Shown here: piece after piece, positions 18,080 through 26,652 of the stretch
Layout of the letters: each line of letters opens with the position of its first letter
Position numbering within the stretch: position 1 is the first letter of the stretch
NCBI GenBank assembly: GCA_964472855.1
Contig: CAYYMJ010000006.1
Location: 13,976 to 77,975, forward strand
Length of the DNA stretch: 64,000 nt
DNA from: Tranquillimonas sp964472855
GTDB taxonomy: Bacteria > Pseudomonadota > Alphaproteobacteria > Rhodobacterales > Rhodobacteraceae
Reading direction: 5' to 3'
Program-made: the position numbers and the translations under genes
The notes under the pieces: generated by a model
What the model saw: only the letters and a program-made list of their open reading frames with translations
The model's database searches: none
What the model was told of the DNA's origin: nothing

Positions 18080-19267
18080 TTACCTCGCATCTTTCAGGCA
18101 TGCGACAAGGGCCGTCAGGCCGCGCCGCACGTCGTCGTCGGGCGCCACCAGCGCCACGCGGATATTGCGTTTTCCCGGGTTGGTGCCGCCGGTGTCGCGG
18201 GCCAGATACGCGCCCGGCAGCACCCGCACGCCGGTTTCGCGCCACAGTTTCACGCAGGCCGTTTCGCCATCGTCCACCGGCAGCCACAGGAAAAACCCGC
18301 CCGGTGGCGAAGACCAGCCCTCGACTCCGCCGATGATCTGGTCGGCCATCGCGAAGCGGCGGGCATAGCTGGCGCGGTTCTCGGTCACATGCGCCTCGTC
18401 GCGCCACACGGCGGCGGCGGCGGCCTGCAACGGGCCCGGCAGCGGCGCCCCGGCATAGGCGCGCAGGCGCTTGATCGCGGCGATGGTCTGCGGGCCGCCG
18501 GCGACAAACCCCGACCGCAGGCCAGGCAGGTTCGACCGTTTGGACAGCGAATGAAACGCCACCACACGTTCGGGGTCGGCACCGGCGGCGCTGGCCGCCT
18601 GCAACACGCCGACCGGCGGGTCGCCGCGGTAGATCTCGGCATAGCATTCGTCGGCGAGGATGCGGAAATCGTGACGCTCGGCCAGCGCCAGCAGGCTGGC
18701 CCAATAGCCGGCCGAGGCCACCGCGCCCTGCGGATTTGACGGCGAACAGACATAAACCGCCACGGTGCGCGCCAGAACGTCGGCCGGGACGGCGGCGAAA
18801 TCGGGCAGAAAGCCGGTGTCGGGGCCAGCATCGACGAACACCGGTTCGGCCCCCGCGGTGACGGTGCCGACCGCATAGACCGGGTAAAACGGATTGGGGA
18901 TCAGCACGGCCGGGCGCTGGCCGGCCTTGCGCTCGGGAAACAGGGCCACGGCGGCACTGAACAGCCCCTCGCGCGTGCCATTCAGCGCCATGATGCGGCT
19001 GCCGGGATCGACCTGCACGCCATATCGGCGCGCCAGCCAGCCGCTGATAGCCTCCAGCAGGTCCGGCGACCCGTCGTTCGCCGGATAGCGCCCGAAGCCG
19101 GCGCTTTCGCGGGCAATGATCGCGCTCACCCAATCGGGAAACGGGTTTTTCGGCTCGCCCAGCGACAAATGCAGCACGTCGCCGCCGGCCGCATACGGGT
19201 CAAGCAAGCTCCGCAAACGCGGGAACGCATATTCTGGCAGGTCCGAAAACCGCTCGGGGAATTGCAT
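18080..19267 (-). CDS. class I/II PLP-dependent aminotransferase (DapC-like)
   Basis: A 395-residue fold-type I aminotransferase. The PLP lysine is Lys243 in HSLSKRSNLPGLRSG, NPFYPVY and SPSNPQG mark the substrate and cofactor site, and DECYAEIY precedes the lysine. It resembles succinyldiaminopimelate or acetylornithine-type transaminases annotated as DapC in related genera, but the substrate is not certain. GAGG six bases before the ATG at 19267 decides against an earlier start. It is the first gene of the run leading to ftsK and lolA. Confidence 0.8.
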   Translation of the reverse strand: MQFPERFSDLPEYAFPRLRSLLDPYAAGGDVLHLSLGEPKNPFPDWVSAIIARESAGFGRYPANDGSPDLLEAISGWLARRYGVQVDPGSRIMALNGTREGLFSAAVALFPERKAGQRPAVLIPNPFYPVYAVGTVTAGAEPVFVDAGPDTGFLPDFAAVPADVLARTVAVYVCSPSNPQGAVASAGYWASLLALAERHDFRILADECYAEIYRGDPPVGVLQAASAAGADPERVVAFHSLSKRSNLPGLRSGFVAGGPQTIAAIKRLRAYAGAPLPGPLQAAAAAVWRDEAHVTENRASYARRFAMADQIIGGVEGWSSPPGGFFLWLPVDDGETACVKLWRETGVRVLPGAYLARDTGGTNPGKRNIRVALVAPDDDVRRGLTALVACLKDAR

Positions 19268-19381
19268 CTGTGCCTCAAGGTCGGGGTCGTTTCGCCCCAT
19301 TGCCGCAAGACTAGCGCGCCCGGACGCCCCCGGTCCAGCGCCGATTTTCCGCGCCCGTCCCTGCCGGGAACCGCGTGACTT

Positions 19382-20713
19382 TTACGCCAGCGCCGCCTCG
19401 GCGGCTGCCGCCAGCCGCAACAGGCGGTTTTCCTGCAACTCGGGCACCTGCATCATCAGGCCGACCGACGGCAGCCCCGTGGGCAGAACCGCCACCGCCA
19501 GCCCCATCATGTTGCCGATGCGGGTGTTGCGCAAAGCCAGCAGGTTCAGGCGCACGAACAGGTCGTCATCGGCTTCCAGCGCGGCCACATTCGGCGGCAT
19601 GATCGGCGACGCCGGCAACAGCACCGCATCGAATCCGGCGGTCGCGCGGGCATAGTCGTCGCGCAATTGCCGCAACCGGATCCATGCCGCGACATGGTCG
19701 CTGGCCGACACCGCGCCACCGCCGCGAAAGCGTTCGCGGACCGCGGCGTGCATGCGGTCGGGCGCGGCCTCGATCGCGTCGCGCCAGGTGCCATAGGCTT
19801 CGGGCGCGAACAGCATTGGCGCCAGCGACAGCGCCTCGCGCACCGCGTCGATCTCGTGCCGCTCGACCAGCGCACCGGCGGCCTGAAGCCGCTCGATCGC
19901 GCTGGATATCCCGGCCGCGACCGGGGCCTCGACCTCGTCGGTGGCGATCCCTTCCAGCACAAGAAACCGCGTGCCCGCAAGGCTGGCCCCGGCCAGATCG
20001 GCCGGCGTGCCGCCTTCCAGCGCCGCCAGCAACAGCGCCGCGTCCTCGACGCTGCGGCACAGCGGGCCGACGGTGTCGAAACTGGCGCACAGCGGCACAA
20101 CGCCCTTGCACGACAGGCGCGGCACGCTGGTCTTCAGCCCCACCAGGTTGTTCCAGGCCGACGGGATCCGCACCGAGCCGCCGGTGTCCGACCCGATGCC
20201 GGCAGCGGCCAGCCCATGAGCAACCGAGGTCGCCGCCCCCGACGACGAGCCACCGGGCGCCACCGCCGGATCGTTGATGTTGGGCGGGGTCGCCGTCACC
20301 GGGTTCAGCCCCAGTCCGGAAAAGGCCAGCTCGGTCATATGCGTCTTGCCAAGGCACACCAGCCCGGCGGATGTGGCGTTTTGCAGCACCTCGGCATCGG
20401 TGTCGGGCACCCGCCCTTCCAGCAGGCCGCTGCCGGCCTCGGTCAGGGTGCCGGCGGTGTCATAAAGGTCTTTCCAGCTGATCGGCACGCCATCCAACGC
20501 CGACCGCCGCTGCCCGGCACGCATGCGCGCCGATGCGGCCCGCGCCTCGGCCCGCGCCCGGTCAGGCGTGGTGCGCGCATAGATGCGGCCACTGTCGGGA
20601 TGGGCGGCAATGGCGTCCAGATAGGTCTCGGCCAGATCAACCGGGTCGATGTCACCCTCCGCGATGCCCCGGCCCAGATCGGCCGCCGTCATGTATCGCC
20701 ACTTGTCGCTCAT
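19382..20713 (-). CDS. amidase (amidase signature family)
   Basis: A 443-residue amidase signature enzyme. The Ser-cisSer-Lys triad is visible: Lys81 in ISWKDLYDTAG, the serine run in PGGSSSGAATS (156-158) and Ser180 in SDTGGSVRIPSA. These hydrolases act on amides from simple acyl amides to allophanate or indoleacetamide; no feature here points to one substrate. It is not GatA-like in context (no gatB/gatC nearby). GGAG eight bases upstream supports the ATG. It is divergent from the UbiH-type gene. Confidence 0.85.
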   Translation of the reverse strand: MSDKWRYMTAADLGRGIAEGDIDPVDLAETYLDAIAAHPDSGRIYARTTPDRARAEARAASARMRAGQRRSALDGVPISWKDLYDTAGTLTEAGSGLLEGRVPDTDAEVLQNATSAGLVCLGKTHMTELAFSGLGLNPVTATPPNINDPAVAPGGSSSGAATSVAHGLAAAGIGSDTGGSVRIPSAWNNLVGLKTSVPRLSCKGVVPLCASFDTVGPLCRSVEDAALLLAALEGGTPADLAGASLAGTRFLVLEGIATDEVEAPVAAGISSAIERLQAAGALVERHEIDAVREALSLAPMLFAPEAYGTWRDAIEAAPDRMHAAVRERFRGGGAVSASDHVAAWIRLRQLRDDYARATAGFDAVLLPASPIMPPNVAALEADDDLFVRLNLLALRNTRIGNMMGLAVAVLPTGLPSVGLMMQVPELQENRLLRLAAAAEAALA

Positions 20714-20800
20714 CGTCGCTGCTCCTGCCTCGCGCACCGGCCAAGCCTAGCGGCGCCACAGCGCATGGACAATGGCGCGCCTTTGCCCATAGTCGGTGCA

Positions 20801-22027
20801 ATGACCCGTGATTTCGACATCATCATCGCCGGCGGCGGACTGAACGGCCTGACATTGGCTTTGGCCGTCGCCCAGGGCGGTGCGACCGTGGCGCTGGTCG
20901 ACCCCGGCGATATTGTCGTGCGCGGTGCCCAGGGCTTCGACGGCCGCGGATACGCCTTGTCGCTGGCCTCGGTCCGCCTGCTTGCGGCGCTGGGGGTCTG
21001 GGCCGGCGTCGCCGAGCGGTCGCAACCCATCCTCGATGTCCGGGTCAGCGACGGCCGCGCCGGCGAGGGTGCCGCGCCGCTGGACCTGCATTTCGACCAT
21101 GCCGAGATTGAAGAGGGCCCGCTGGGCCACATGCTGGAAGACCGGCACCTGCGCCCGGCGCTGCTGGCACAGGTCGACCGGCAGGCCCGTATCACCCACC
21201 TCGATTGCCGCCAGATCGCCGGCCACACCGTGTCGGACGCCGGGGTGGCCGTTCTGCTGGCCGACGGGTCGACCCTGACCGCCGGCCTGCTGGTGGGCGC
21301 CGATGGCAAACGCTCGCCCACCGCCATGCGTTGCGGTATCCGGCGGATCGGCTGGGGCTATGGCCAGACCGCGCTGGTCGCCGCCATCGACCACGACCTG
21401 CCCCACAACGGCTGCGCGCATCAGTTCTTCACACCCCAGGGCCCGCTGGCGGTGCTGCCGCTGCCGGGCAACCGGTCGTCCATCGTCTGGACCGAGCAAA
21501 GCGATACCGCCACCGCCATCGCCAGCCTGAACGACGCCGACTATCTTGACATCCTGCGCCCGCGCTTCGGCGATTTCCTGGGCGAAATCGCCCTGGCCGG
21601 CAAACGCTTCAGCTATCCGCTCCAGCTCAGCCTTGCCACGCGCTGGGTGTCCGACCGGGTGGCCCTGGCCGGAGACGCGGCGCACGTGGTTCACCCCATC
21701 GCCGGGCAGGGCCTGAACGCCGGCCTGAAGGACGTGGCAGCGCTGGCCCAAGTTGTAACCGACGCGGCGCGGCGCGGCGAAGACCCCGGGCGCGCCGACG
21801 TGCTGGAACGTTATGAAAGCTGGCGCCGCTTCGACACCCTGTCGCTGGCCGCGGCCACCGACGCCGTCAACCGGCTGTTTTCCAACGATAACCCGCTGTT
21901 GCGGCTGGCGCGCGACGCCGGCATGGCCGCCGTCAACGCCATGCCCGCCCTGCGCCGGGGCCTGATCCGCGAGGCGGCCGGCCTTGGCGGCGATACCCCC
22001 CGCCTCAGCCGGGGCCTGCCGCTTTAG
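20801..22027 (+). CDS. UbiH/UbiF/VisC/COQ6 family ubiquinone biosynthesis hydroxylase
   Basis: A 408-residue FAD monooxygenase. The N-terminal dinucleotide fold is DIIIAGGGLNGLTLAL, and the second FAD signature is VALAGDAAHVVHPIAGQGLNAGLKD. The family hydroxylates the aromatic ring of ubiquinone precursors; alphaproteobacteria often use one broad enzyme (UbiL/UbiH-like). The position on the ring cannot be assigned. The stop codon lies inside a small tandem duplication shared with the converging Trm112-like gene. Confidence 0.85.
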   Translation: MTRDFDIIIAGGGLNGLTLALAVAQGGATVALVDPGDIVVRGAQGFDGRGYALSLASVRLLAALGVWAGVAERSQPILDVRVSDGRAGEGAAPLDLHFDHAEIEEGPLGHMLEDRHLRPALLAQVDRQARITHLDCRQIAGHTVSDAGVAVLLADGSTLTAGLLVGADGKRSPTAMRCGIRRIGWGYGQTALVAAIDHDLPHNGCAHQFFTPQGPLAVLPLPGNRSSIVWTEQSDTATAIASLNDADYLDILRPRFGDFLGEIALAGKRFSYPLQLSLATRWVSDRVALAGDAAHVVHPIAGQGLNAGLKDVAALAQVVTDAARRGEDPGRADVLERYESWRRFDTLSLAAATDAVNRLFSNDNPLLRLARDAGMAAVNAMPALRRGLIREAAGLGGDTPRLSRGLPL

Positions 22028-22051
22028 TCCAGTTCGATTTAGTCCAGTTCG
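22023..22051. repeat. 15-bp-period tandem duplication across two converging stop codons
   Basis: TTTAGTCCAGTTCG occurs at 22023-22036 and again at 22038-22051. The first copy holds the TAG of the hydroxylase gene; the second holds the TAA of the Trm112-like gene on the other strand. The period is exactly five codons. Confidence 0.85.
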
Positions 22052-22218
22052 CGCGCCTCGCTGACCAGCATCACCGGAATGCCGTCGCGAATCGGAAAGG
22101 CCAGCTTCGCCGCCCTCGACACCAGTTCCTGCCGGTCGGCATCATAATGCAGCAGGCCGCCGCTTTGCGGGCAAACCAGCGCTTCGAGCATATGGCGGTC
22201 AGGCGCCGGATCGGTCAT
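22039..22218 (-). CDS. Trm112-like small protein
   Basis: A 59-residue protein: MTDPAPDRHMLEALVCPQSGG, then AKLAFPIRDGIPVML near the C-terminus. This matches the Trm112/YcaR fold, in which short proteins partner methyltransferases or Lpx enzymes. Only one cysteine of the zinc site remains (Cys16), common for bacterial members. Its ATG overlaps the stop of the upstream LON-domain gene (ATGA), so they form a two-gene unit. It is shorter than usual gene-calling cutoffs. Confidence 0.8.
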   Translation of the reverse strand: MTDPAPDRHMLEALVCPQSGGLLHYDADRQELVSRAAKLAFPIRDGIPVMLVSEARELD

Positions 22219-22853
22219 TGCATCACCTCGTCACTGGCGCCGCCACGCAGCGCAAACTCGATCAGCGTCACCAGCGTTTCGCGCCGCGCCGCAAGCGATG
22301 GCGCCTCCAGCAGCGCCTGTTTGTCCTCGGGCTCGAACGGGCACAGCATCGACAGCGAGTTGATCAGCAACTCGTCATCGGCCCCCTTCAGCGCCGCCCA
22401 GTCGGTCTTGAGCTCTTCTGCCGCGAAAAACCGGCTCAAAAGCCTCAGAAACAGGTCGCGGTCAAAGCCCGGGTCGGTTTCCGCCGCCCCAAGATCGCCG
22501 GCGAACGCGTCCCAAGACACGTCACAGCGGCGATAGGGGGTAAAGCCCGACACCTCGCCACCAATCCGAAATCGCGACACGCCCGAAAGCGTGACCATAT
22601 AGCGCCCGTCCCCGGTCTCGGAAAATCCGGTCAGCCGCCCGGCACAGCCGATATCGTGCAGCCGCTCGCCCATGCCGCCCACCAGCGGCTGAACCATGCC
22701 GATCAGCCGGTGCCCGGTCTTCAGCGTGTCATCCAGCATCGCCAGATAGCGCGGCTCGAAAATATGCAGCGGCAGACGGGACCGGGGCAACAGCAATGCG
22801 CCGGGCAGCGGAAAGACGGGTATCGTCGCGGGCAGGTCGGCTGCCATGATCAT
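22215..22853 (-). CDS. LON peptidase substrate-binding (N-terminal) domain protein
   Basis: A 212-residue stand-alone Lon N-domain protein lacking the AAA and protease parts. The typical opening IPVFPLPGALLLPRSRLPLH and IFEPRYLAMLDD are present. Function of such free-standing domains is unknown; substrate binding or regulation of proteolysis is assumed. It is preceded by the thioredoxin-TPR gene 27 bp upstream and is coupled to the Trm112-like gene by a 4-bp overlap. Confidence 0.9.
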   Translation of the reverse strand: MIMAADLPATIPVFPLPGALLLPRSRLPLHIFEPRYLAMLDDTLKTGHRLIGMVQPLVGGMGERLHDIGCAGRLTGFSETGDGRYMVTLSGVSRFRIGGEVSGFTPYRRCDVSWDAFAGDLGAAETDPGFDRDLFLRLLSRFFAAEELKTDWAALKGADDELLINSLSMLCPFEPEDKQALLEAPSLAARRETLVTLIEFALRGGASDEVMQ

Positions 22854-22879
22854 GACCCGATCCTAACCCGCCGGGGACC

Positions 22880-23791
22880 TTACGCAAAGATCATTGACGA
22901 AAGCCGCCGCCGCCCGTTCAGAACCACCGGATCCTTGGGGCTGAGCGCATCGAAGATGGTAAACAGTTGCGCCTTGGCGGCGCCATCGTTCCATTCGCGG
23001 TCACGCCGGAACAGGTCCAGCAATTCGTCGACCGCGGCCGCGGCCTCGTCCGCGGCATGCAATGCCTGCGCCAGGTCGAACCGGGCCTGCAGGTCGGCGG
23101 GGTCGGCCTCGACCGCTGCCCGCAATTCAGCCACCGGACCGGCATCGGCGGCCTGCCGCGCCAGCCGCAACTGGGCCATCGCCGCCTCGACCTCGGCGCT
23201 TGCGGCCAGGTCGCTGTCGGTCGCCGCCAACAATGCCTCGGCCCGGTCCAGTTCGCCCATGGCGATATGGGCCCGCACCATCCCGCCATAGGCCCGGGCG
23301 CTCTTGGGGTCTTCACCCAGCACGGCGGCAAATGTCTGGGCCGCATCCACGGCCGCGCCGTCGTCCAGCATCTGCTCGGCCGCGTCCAGCGCCTCGTCCA
23401 GCCCGCCCGAGGCATCACCGCCCGAAAGCTGAACCAGCCGTTCGACAAAGGCCCTGATCTCGCTGCCCGGCACCGCCCCCTGAAACCCGTCGGCCGGCTG
23501 CCCCTGCCAAAAGGCATAGACGGTCGGAATCGACTGAATCCGCAACTGGCCGGCCAGCGTCTGGTTCTCGTCGATATTGACCTTCACCATCTTCACTGCG
23601 CCACGCGCTTCGCGGACCGCCTCTTCCAGCATCGGACCCAGCGTCTTGCAGGGGCCGCACCATGGCGCCCAGAAATCGACGATCACCGGCACGCTCTGGC
23701 TGGCCTCGATCACGTCTTCCATGAAACTCGCCTCGTTTGCCTCCCTGATCAGGTCGGCGGCGGCGGGCGGGGTCTGGCCAAGCTCAAGCAT
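22880..23791 (-). CDS. cnoX: thioredoxin-TPR co-chaperone CnoX/YbbN-like
   Basis: A 303-residue cytosolic protein. Residues ~10-120 are a thioredoxin domain with the WCGPC redox site (Cys45, Cys48) and the cis-proline region SIPTVYAFWQG. Residues ~140-290 are alanine-rich helical repeats of TPR type. This is the CnoX architecture, in which the protein protects clients from overoxidation and hands them to chaperones; some members have lost the redox cysteines, but here both are present. Confidence 0.85.
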   Translation of the reverse strand: MLELGQTPPAAADLIREANEASFMEDVIEASQSVPVIVDFWAPWCGPCKTLGPMLEEAVREARGAVKMVKVNIDENQTLAGQLRIQSIPTVYAFWQGQPADGFQGAVPGSEIRAFVERLVQLSGGDASGGLDEALDAAEQMLDDGAAVDAAQTFAAVLGEDPKSARAYGGMVRAHIAMGELDRAEALLAATDSDLAASAEVEAAMAQLRLARQAADAGPVAELRAAVEADPADLQARFDLAQALHAADEAAAAVDELLDLFRRDREWNDGAAKAQLFTIFDALSPKDPVVLNGRRRLSSMIFA

Positions 23792-23890
23792 TCGTGCGGC
23801 TCCGGAAATGTCAGCGGTTGTCCGCTAGATGGCGCAGCACCGCCCGCGTTGCAAGGGGGGCGGGCCAACGCGGGCCATGCCGTCCCTGCC

Positions 23891-23945
23891 CATCATCATG
23901 GCAAAAATATCCCCGGGGGCGCGGGGGGCAGCGCCCCCCGCCACG
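23891..23945 (-). repeat. gene-end repeat element R3 with GGGGGGC-AGC-GCCCCCC hairpin
   Basis: Lies between the stop of the exonuclease gene (23976) and the start of cnoX (23791). Read on the minus strand, a 7-bp-arm hairpin is followed by GGGGATATTTTTGCC, which makes it a plausible intrinsic terminator for xthA. Same parts as R2. Confidence 0.55.
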
Positions 23946-23975
23946 GGCGACGCGCCCGAAGGGCGCGGCGCAAGC

Positions 23976-24764
23976 CTACAGATCGAAGCTCGCGAACACC
24001 GGGGCATGGTCCGACGGTTTTTCCCAGCCGCGCGCTTGCCGCAACACCCGGCTGGAATGGGCCGTGCCGGCAATATCGGAACTGGCCCAGATATGGTCCA
24101 GCCGCCGCCCCTTGTCGGCGGTGTCCCAGTCGCGGGCACGATAAGACCACCAACTGTAAAGCCGCCCTTCGGGAATGTCGTGGCGGGTGACATCGACCCA
24201 GCCGCCGGCACAGCGCGCCGCCTCAAGATGCGCCACCTCTTCCGGGGTGTGGCTGACAACTTTCAACAACTGCTTGTGGTTCCAGACATCGTCGTGCCGC
24301 GGCGCGATATTCAGGTCGCCCACCAGAATCTGCCGTCGCGGCGGCGCGGCGCGAAAGCGGTCGTGCATCTCGGTCAGGAAATCCAGCTTGTGGCCGTATT
24401 TCTCGTTCTGCTCCCGGTCCGGCACATCGCCCCCGGCCGGAACATAGAAATTATGCACCTGCGTGCCATCGGCCAGTTCGCCGGCCACGTGACGCGCGTC
24501 GCCCTTGCCGCACCAGTCGACATGCCCGGCATCCTTCATCGGCAACCGCGACAGGATGGCAACGCCGTTATACCCCTTCTGGCCTCGCACCACCGCGTGG
24601 GTCCAGCCCAGCTCGGCGAACAACGCCAGCGGCATCTTGTCGACGGGCGACTTGCATTCCTGCAGGCACAGGATGTCCGGGCCCTGCTCGGTCAGCAGGC
24701 GGCAGACGATGTCCTGCCGCGACCGGACCGAATTGATATTCCAGGTCGCAAGGGTAAAGGTCAT
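23976..24764 (-). CDS. xthA: exodeoxyribonuclease III
   Basis: A 262-residue EEP-fold AP endonuclease/3'-5' exonuclease. The start MTFTLATWNINSVR gives the first conserved block; Glu36 in LQECK binds metal; GDLNIAP and the C-terminal SDHAPVFASF complete the active site. It repairs abasic sites. The ATG at 24764 begins exactly at the conserved N-terminus; an upstream in-frame codon adds ten unconserved residues. Confidence 0.95.
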   Translation of the reverse strand: MTFTLATWNINSVRSRQDIVCRLLTEQGPDILCLQECKSPVDKMPLALFAELGWTHAVVRGQKGYNGVAILSRLPMKDAGHVDWCGKGDARHVAGELADGTQVHNFYVPAGGDVPDREQNEKYGHKLDFLTEMHDRFRAAPPRRQILVGDLNIAPRHDDVWNHKQLLKVVSHTPEEVAHLEAARCAGGWVDVTRHDIPEGRLYSWWSYRARDWDTADKGRRLDHIWASSDIAGTAHSSRVLRQARGWEKPSDHAPVFASFDL

Positions 24765-24849
24765 CGCGGGCTCCGCATTCGAGGTCCGCGACACCTAACA
24801 GGCTGCCTGCGCGGGCGACAAGCGCACCGCCACGCGCAGCGCCGCGAAG

Positions 24850-25227
24850 TCAGTAGCTCACCACCTCGAATTCAACACCGTGTTCATCGCAAAAATAGAA
24901 CCGGCGCCCCGGGTCATAGTCGCCGTGGGAATGCGGCTCGAATCCGGCCGCCCTGACCCGGGCCTCGGTCGCGTCAAGGTCGTCGACGGTCACGCCCAGA
25001 TGGTTCAGCCCGCCGATCCTGTCAAAGCTGACGCCGGCCGCGCCCAGCGGTTTGCCCGGGTTATACAGGGCCACGTAACTGTCGTCGCCGCCGACATGCA
25101 CGCTGTGGCCGCCGTTCAGGGCCGCGCCCGTCCAGCGGACCCGCCAGCCAAAGACGTCACACATCCAGGCGGCGGTCTTGTCCGGGTCGGGGGTGGTGAA
25201 ATTCAGATGCTCGATCTGCGCGGGCAT
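24850..25227 (-). CDS. VOC family (glyoxalase/dioxygenase fold) protein
   Basis: A 125-residue single-module pair of beta-alpha-beta-beta-beta units. IEHLNFTTPDPDKTAAWMCDVF opens the first, LNHLGVTVDDLDATEARV the second, and FYFCDEHGVEFEVVSY ends with the metal-site glutamate. It could be a glyoxalase, resistance protein or dioxygenase. AAGGACAG upstream supports the ATG at 25227; a longer in-frame reading through the repeat-rich upstream region is not credible. Confidence 0.75.
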   Translation of the reverse strand: MPAQIEHLNFTTPDPDKTAAWMCDVFGWRVRWTGAALNGGHSVHVGGDDSYVALYNPGKPLGAAGVSFDRIGGLNHLGVTVDDLDATEARVRAAGFEPHSHGDYDPGRRFYFCDEHGVEFEVVSY

Positions 25228-25323
25228 GATGCTGTCCTTTCCTGATTCGCCTTGCCGATCACCTTGATAAGGCCTCAAGCCCGGTTGAGGTAAAGTCCGT
25301 TCCCGGCCCCTTCGCCGTGACAG

Positions 25324-25346
25324 GCAAATTTTCGACGAAAATTTGC
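25324..25346. repeat. A/T-rich perfect hairpin (AAATTTTCGACGAAAATTT type)
   Basis: A perfect inverted repeat reading GCAAATTTTCG-A-CGAAAATTTGC, followed by GGCGCTCAG. A related hairpin followed by the same GGCGCTCAG lies at 28320-28338, and other relatives lie at 37102-37120 and 47209-47223. All are intergenic. Confidence 0.6.
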
Positions 25347-25386
25347 GGCGCTCAGGGGGCCGCTGTCTTGGCGGTGCGGGCCCACG

Positions 25387-25485
25387 GCGTTTCGCGTTTG
25401 GCTCCGGGGCGGCGTCGCCTGACGCGTTGAAGTCTGTGATTTCAGGCAGCGTTGAGTGATCGATTGTATGTCGCCAAGCGCAATC
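25387..25485 (+). repeat. MITE-like repeat copy A
   Basis: It starts GCGTTTCGCGTTTGGC, has the conserved centre CCTGACGCGTTGAAGTC and GATTTCAGGCAGCGTTG, and a degenerate right end. Related copies are at 26526-26624, 28212-28310 and 40504-40601. It occupies part of the gene-free stretch 25228-25711, which also holds a hairpin at 25324, a GGCATTTGC/GCAAATGCC hairpin at 25535-25553 and the terminator at 25654. Confidence 0.6.
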
Positions 25486-25534
25486 GGATTGCGCCGCCTG
25501 CCGGCGCCGCGCAAGGGGGGGCGCTGCCCCCCAA

Positions 25535-25553
25535 GGCATTTGCGGCAAATGCC
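25535..25553. repeat. GGCATTTGC inverted repeat
   Basis: Perfect inverted repeat GGCATTTGC-G-GCAAATGCC followed by TTTCCCCCC, next to a GGGGGG/CCCCCC hairpin at 25515-25532. It is another intergenic secondary-structure element in the 25.2-25.7 kb gap. Confidence 0.5.
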
Positions 25554-25653
25554 TTTCCCCCCGAAGTATTTGACGAACGATGAAGCGGGTCCGGGTGCGC
25601 CCTGGCGGTGGCCGGATCGGCCTGCCCGCCGACAGTCGGGCAAGGCGGGGGCC

Positions 25654-25682
25654 AAAAAAAGGGGCCCGGGCAAGCCCGGGCC
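25654..25682 (-). terminator. rho-independent terminator of the OmpR-type regulator gene
   Basis: On the minus strand, GGCCCGGGC-TT-GCCCGGGCC is followed by CC and seven T. It lies 30 bp past the stop codon at 25712. Stem, loop and U-tract are textbook. Confidence 0.9.
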
Positions 25683-25711
25683 AGTCCTTCAGGGAGGGTG
25701 TTTCGCGGGTC

Positions 25712-26398
25712 TCAGGCCACCAGCCGGTAGCCACCACTTTCGGTGACCAGCAGCCGGGCGTTCGAGGGGTCGGGCTCGATCTTCTGGCGCAGCCGGTAGA
25801 TGTGGGTTTCCAGCGTGTGGGTGGTGACGCCGGCATTATAGCCCCAGACCTCGTGCAGCAGGATTTCCCGGGCCACCACGCCTTCCGAGGCGCGGTACAG
25901 GAATTTCAGGATGTTGGTTTCCTTTTCGGTCAGCCGGATCTTGCGGTCTTCTTCGGTCAGCAACATCTTCTGGGCCGGCTTGAAGGTATAGGGGCCCAGC
26001 TGGAATACCGCGTCCTCGGACTGTTCGTGCTGGCGCAGTTGGGCGCGGATTCGCGCCAGCAGCACCGGAAACTTGAAGGGCTTGGACACGTAATCGTTGG
26101 CCCCGGCGTCAAGCCCCAGAATGGTGTCGGCGTCGCTGTCATGCCCCGTCAGCATCAGCACCGGGCATTTGACATTCTGCTTGCGCATCAGCCGGCACAA
26201 TTCGCGGCCGTCGGTATCGGGCAGACCGACGTCGAGGATGACCAGGTCATACAGCGCCTCCTTGACCCGCGACATGGCCTGCTGACCGCTGCCGGCCTCG
26301 AACACGTCGAAATCTTCGGTCATGACAAGCTGTTCGCTCAGGGCATCGCGCAGGTCGTCGTCATCGTCGACAAGAAGGATTTTCTTCAGGCTGCTCAT
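25712..26398 (-). CDS. OmpR/PhoB family response regulator
   Basis: A 228-residue response regulator. The receiver domain (1-120) has the acidic pocket VDDDDD and phospho-acceptor Asp56 in LVILDVGLP, with Lys in VSKPFKFPV. The C-terminal winged helix shows RLTEKETNILKFLY and THTLETHIYRLRQKIE. No histidine kinase is adjacent, so its partner is elsewhere. GGAG seven bases upstream supports the ATG at 26398. Related genomes also place this regulator beside ribA. Confidence 0.9.
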   Translation of the reverse strand: MSSLKKILLVDDDDDLRDALSEQLVMTEDFDVFEAGSGQQAMSRVKEALYDLVILDVGLPDTDGRELCRLMRKQNVKCPVLMLTGHDSDADTILGLDAGANDYVSKPFKFPVLLARIRAQLRQHEQSEDAVFQLGPYTFKPAQKMLLTEEDRKIRLTEKETNILKFLYRASEGVVAREILLHEVWGYNAGVTTHTLETHIYRLRQKIEPDPSNARLLVTESGGYRLVA

Positions 26399-26525
26399 TG
26401 TCGGCTCCATCTGTTTCGACGCAACTTGGACGCAATCGCGTCTCTGGCAAGAATTGCTGCAACATGCTCACGTGGACGTGTGGCAATTACCCCCTTTGTT
26501 TCACATTCGCAGGAATTGCCGCTAC

Positions 26526-26624
26526 AGCGTTTCGCGTTTAACTTGATGCGGGAGGCATCGCCTGACCCGTTGAAATCCGCGATTTCAGGTGGCGTTGGGT
26601 GAACCAGGTTTAGCGCGAAACGCT
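26526..26624 (+). repeat. MITE-like repeat copy B, with intact terminal inverted repeats
   Basis: The best-preserved copy, 99 bp. The left end AGCGTTTCGCGTT (26526-26538) and right end AGCGCGAAACGCT (26612-26624) are inverted repeats with one mismatch. The centre CCTGACCCGTTGAAATC..GATTTCAGG is shared with the other copies. It lies between the response regulator and ribA promoters. No coding capacity. Confidence 0.7.
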
Positions 26625-26652
26625 TTGATCCGGGCAGCAGAGGTCGCGCCAC

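Noticed and set aside
15265..18336. 1023-codon plus-strand open frame opposite ftsK
   Set aside because: Antisense to an unmistakable ftsK; His/Arg/Gly-rich translation typical of mirror frames in high-GC coding DNA.
19667..20800. Long N-terminal extension of the UbiH-type hydroxylase
   Set aside because: The in-frame upstream region is antisense to the amidase; the FAD motif begins a few residues after the ATG at 20801.
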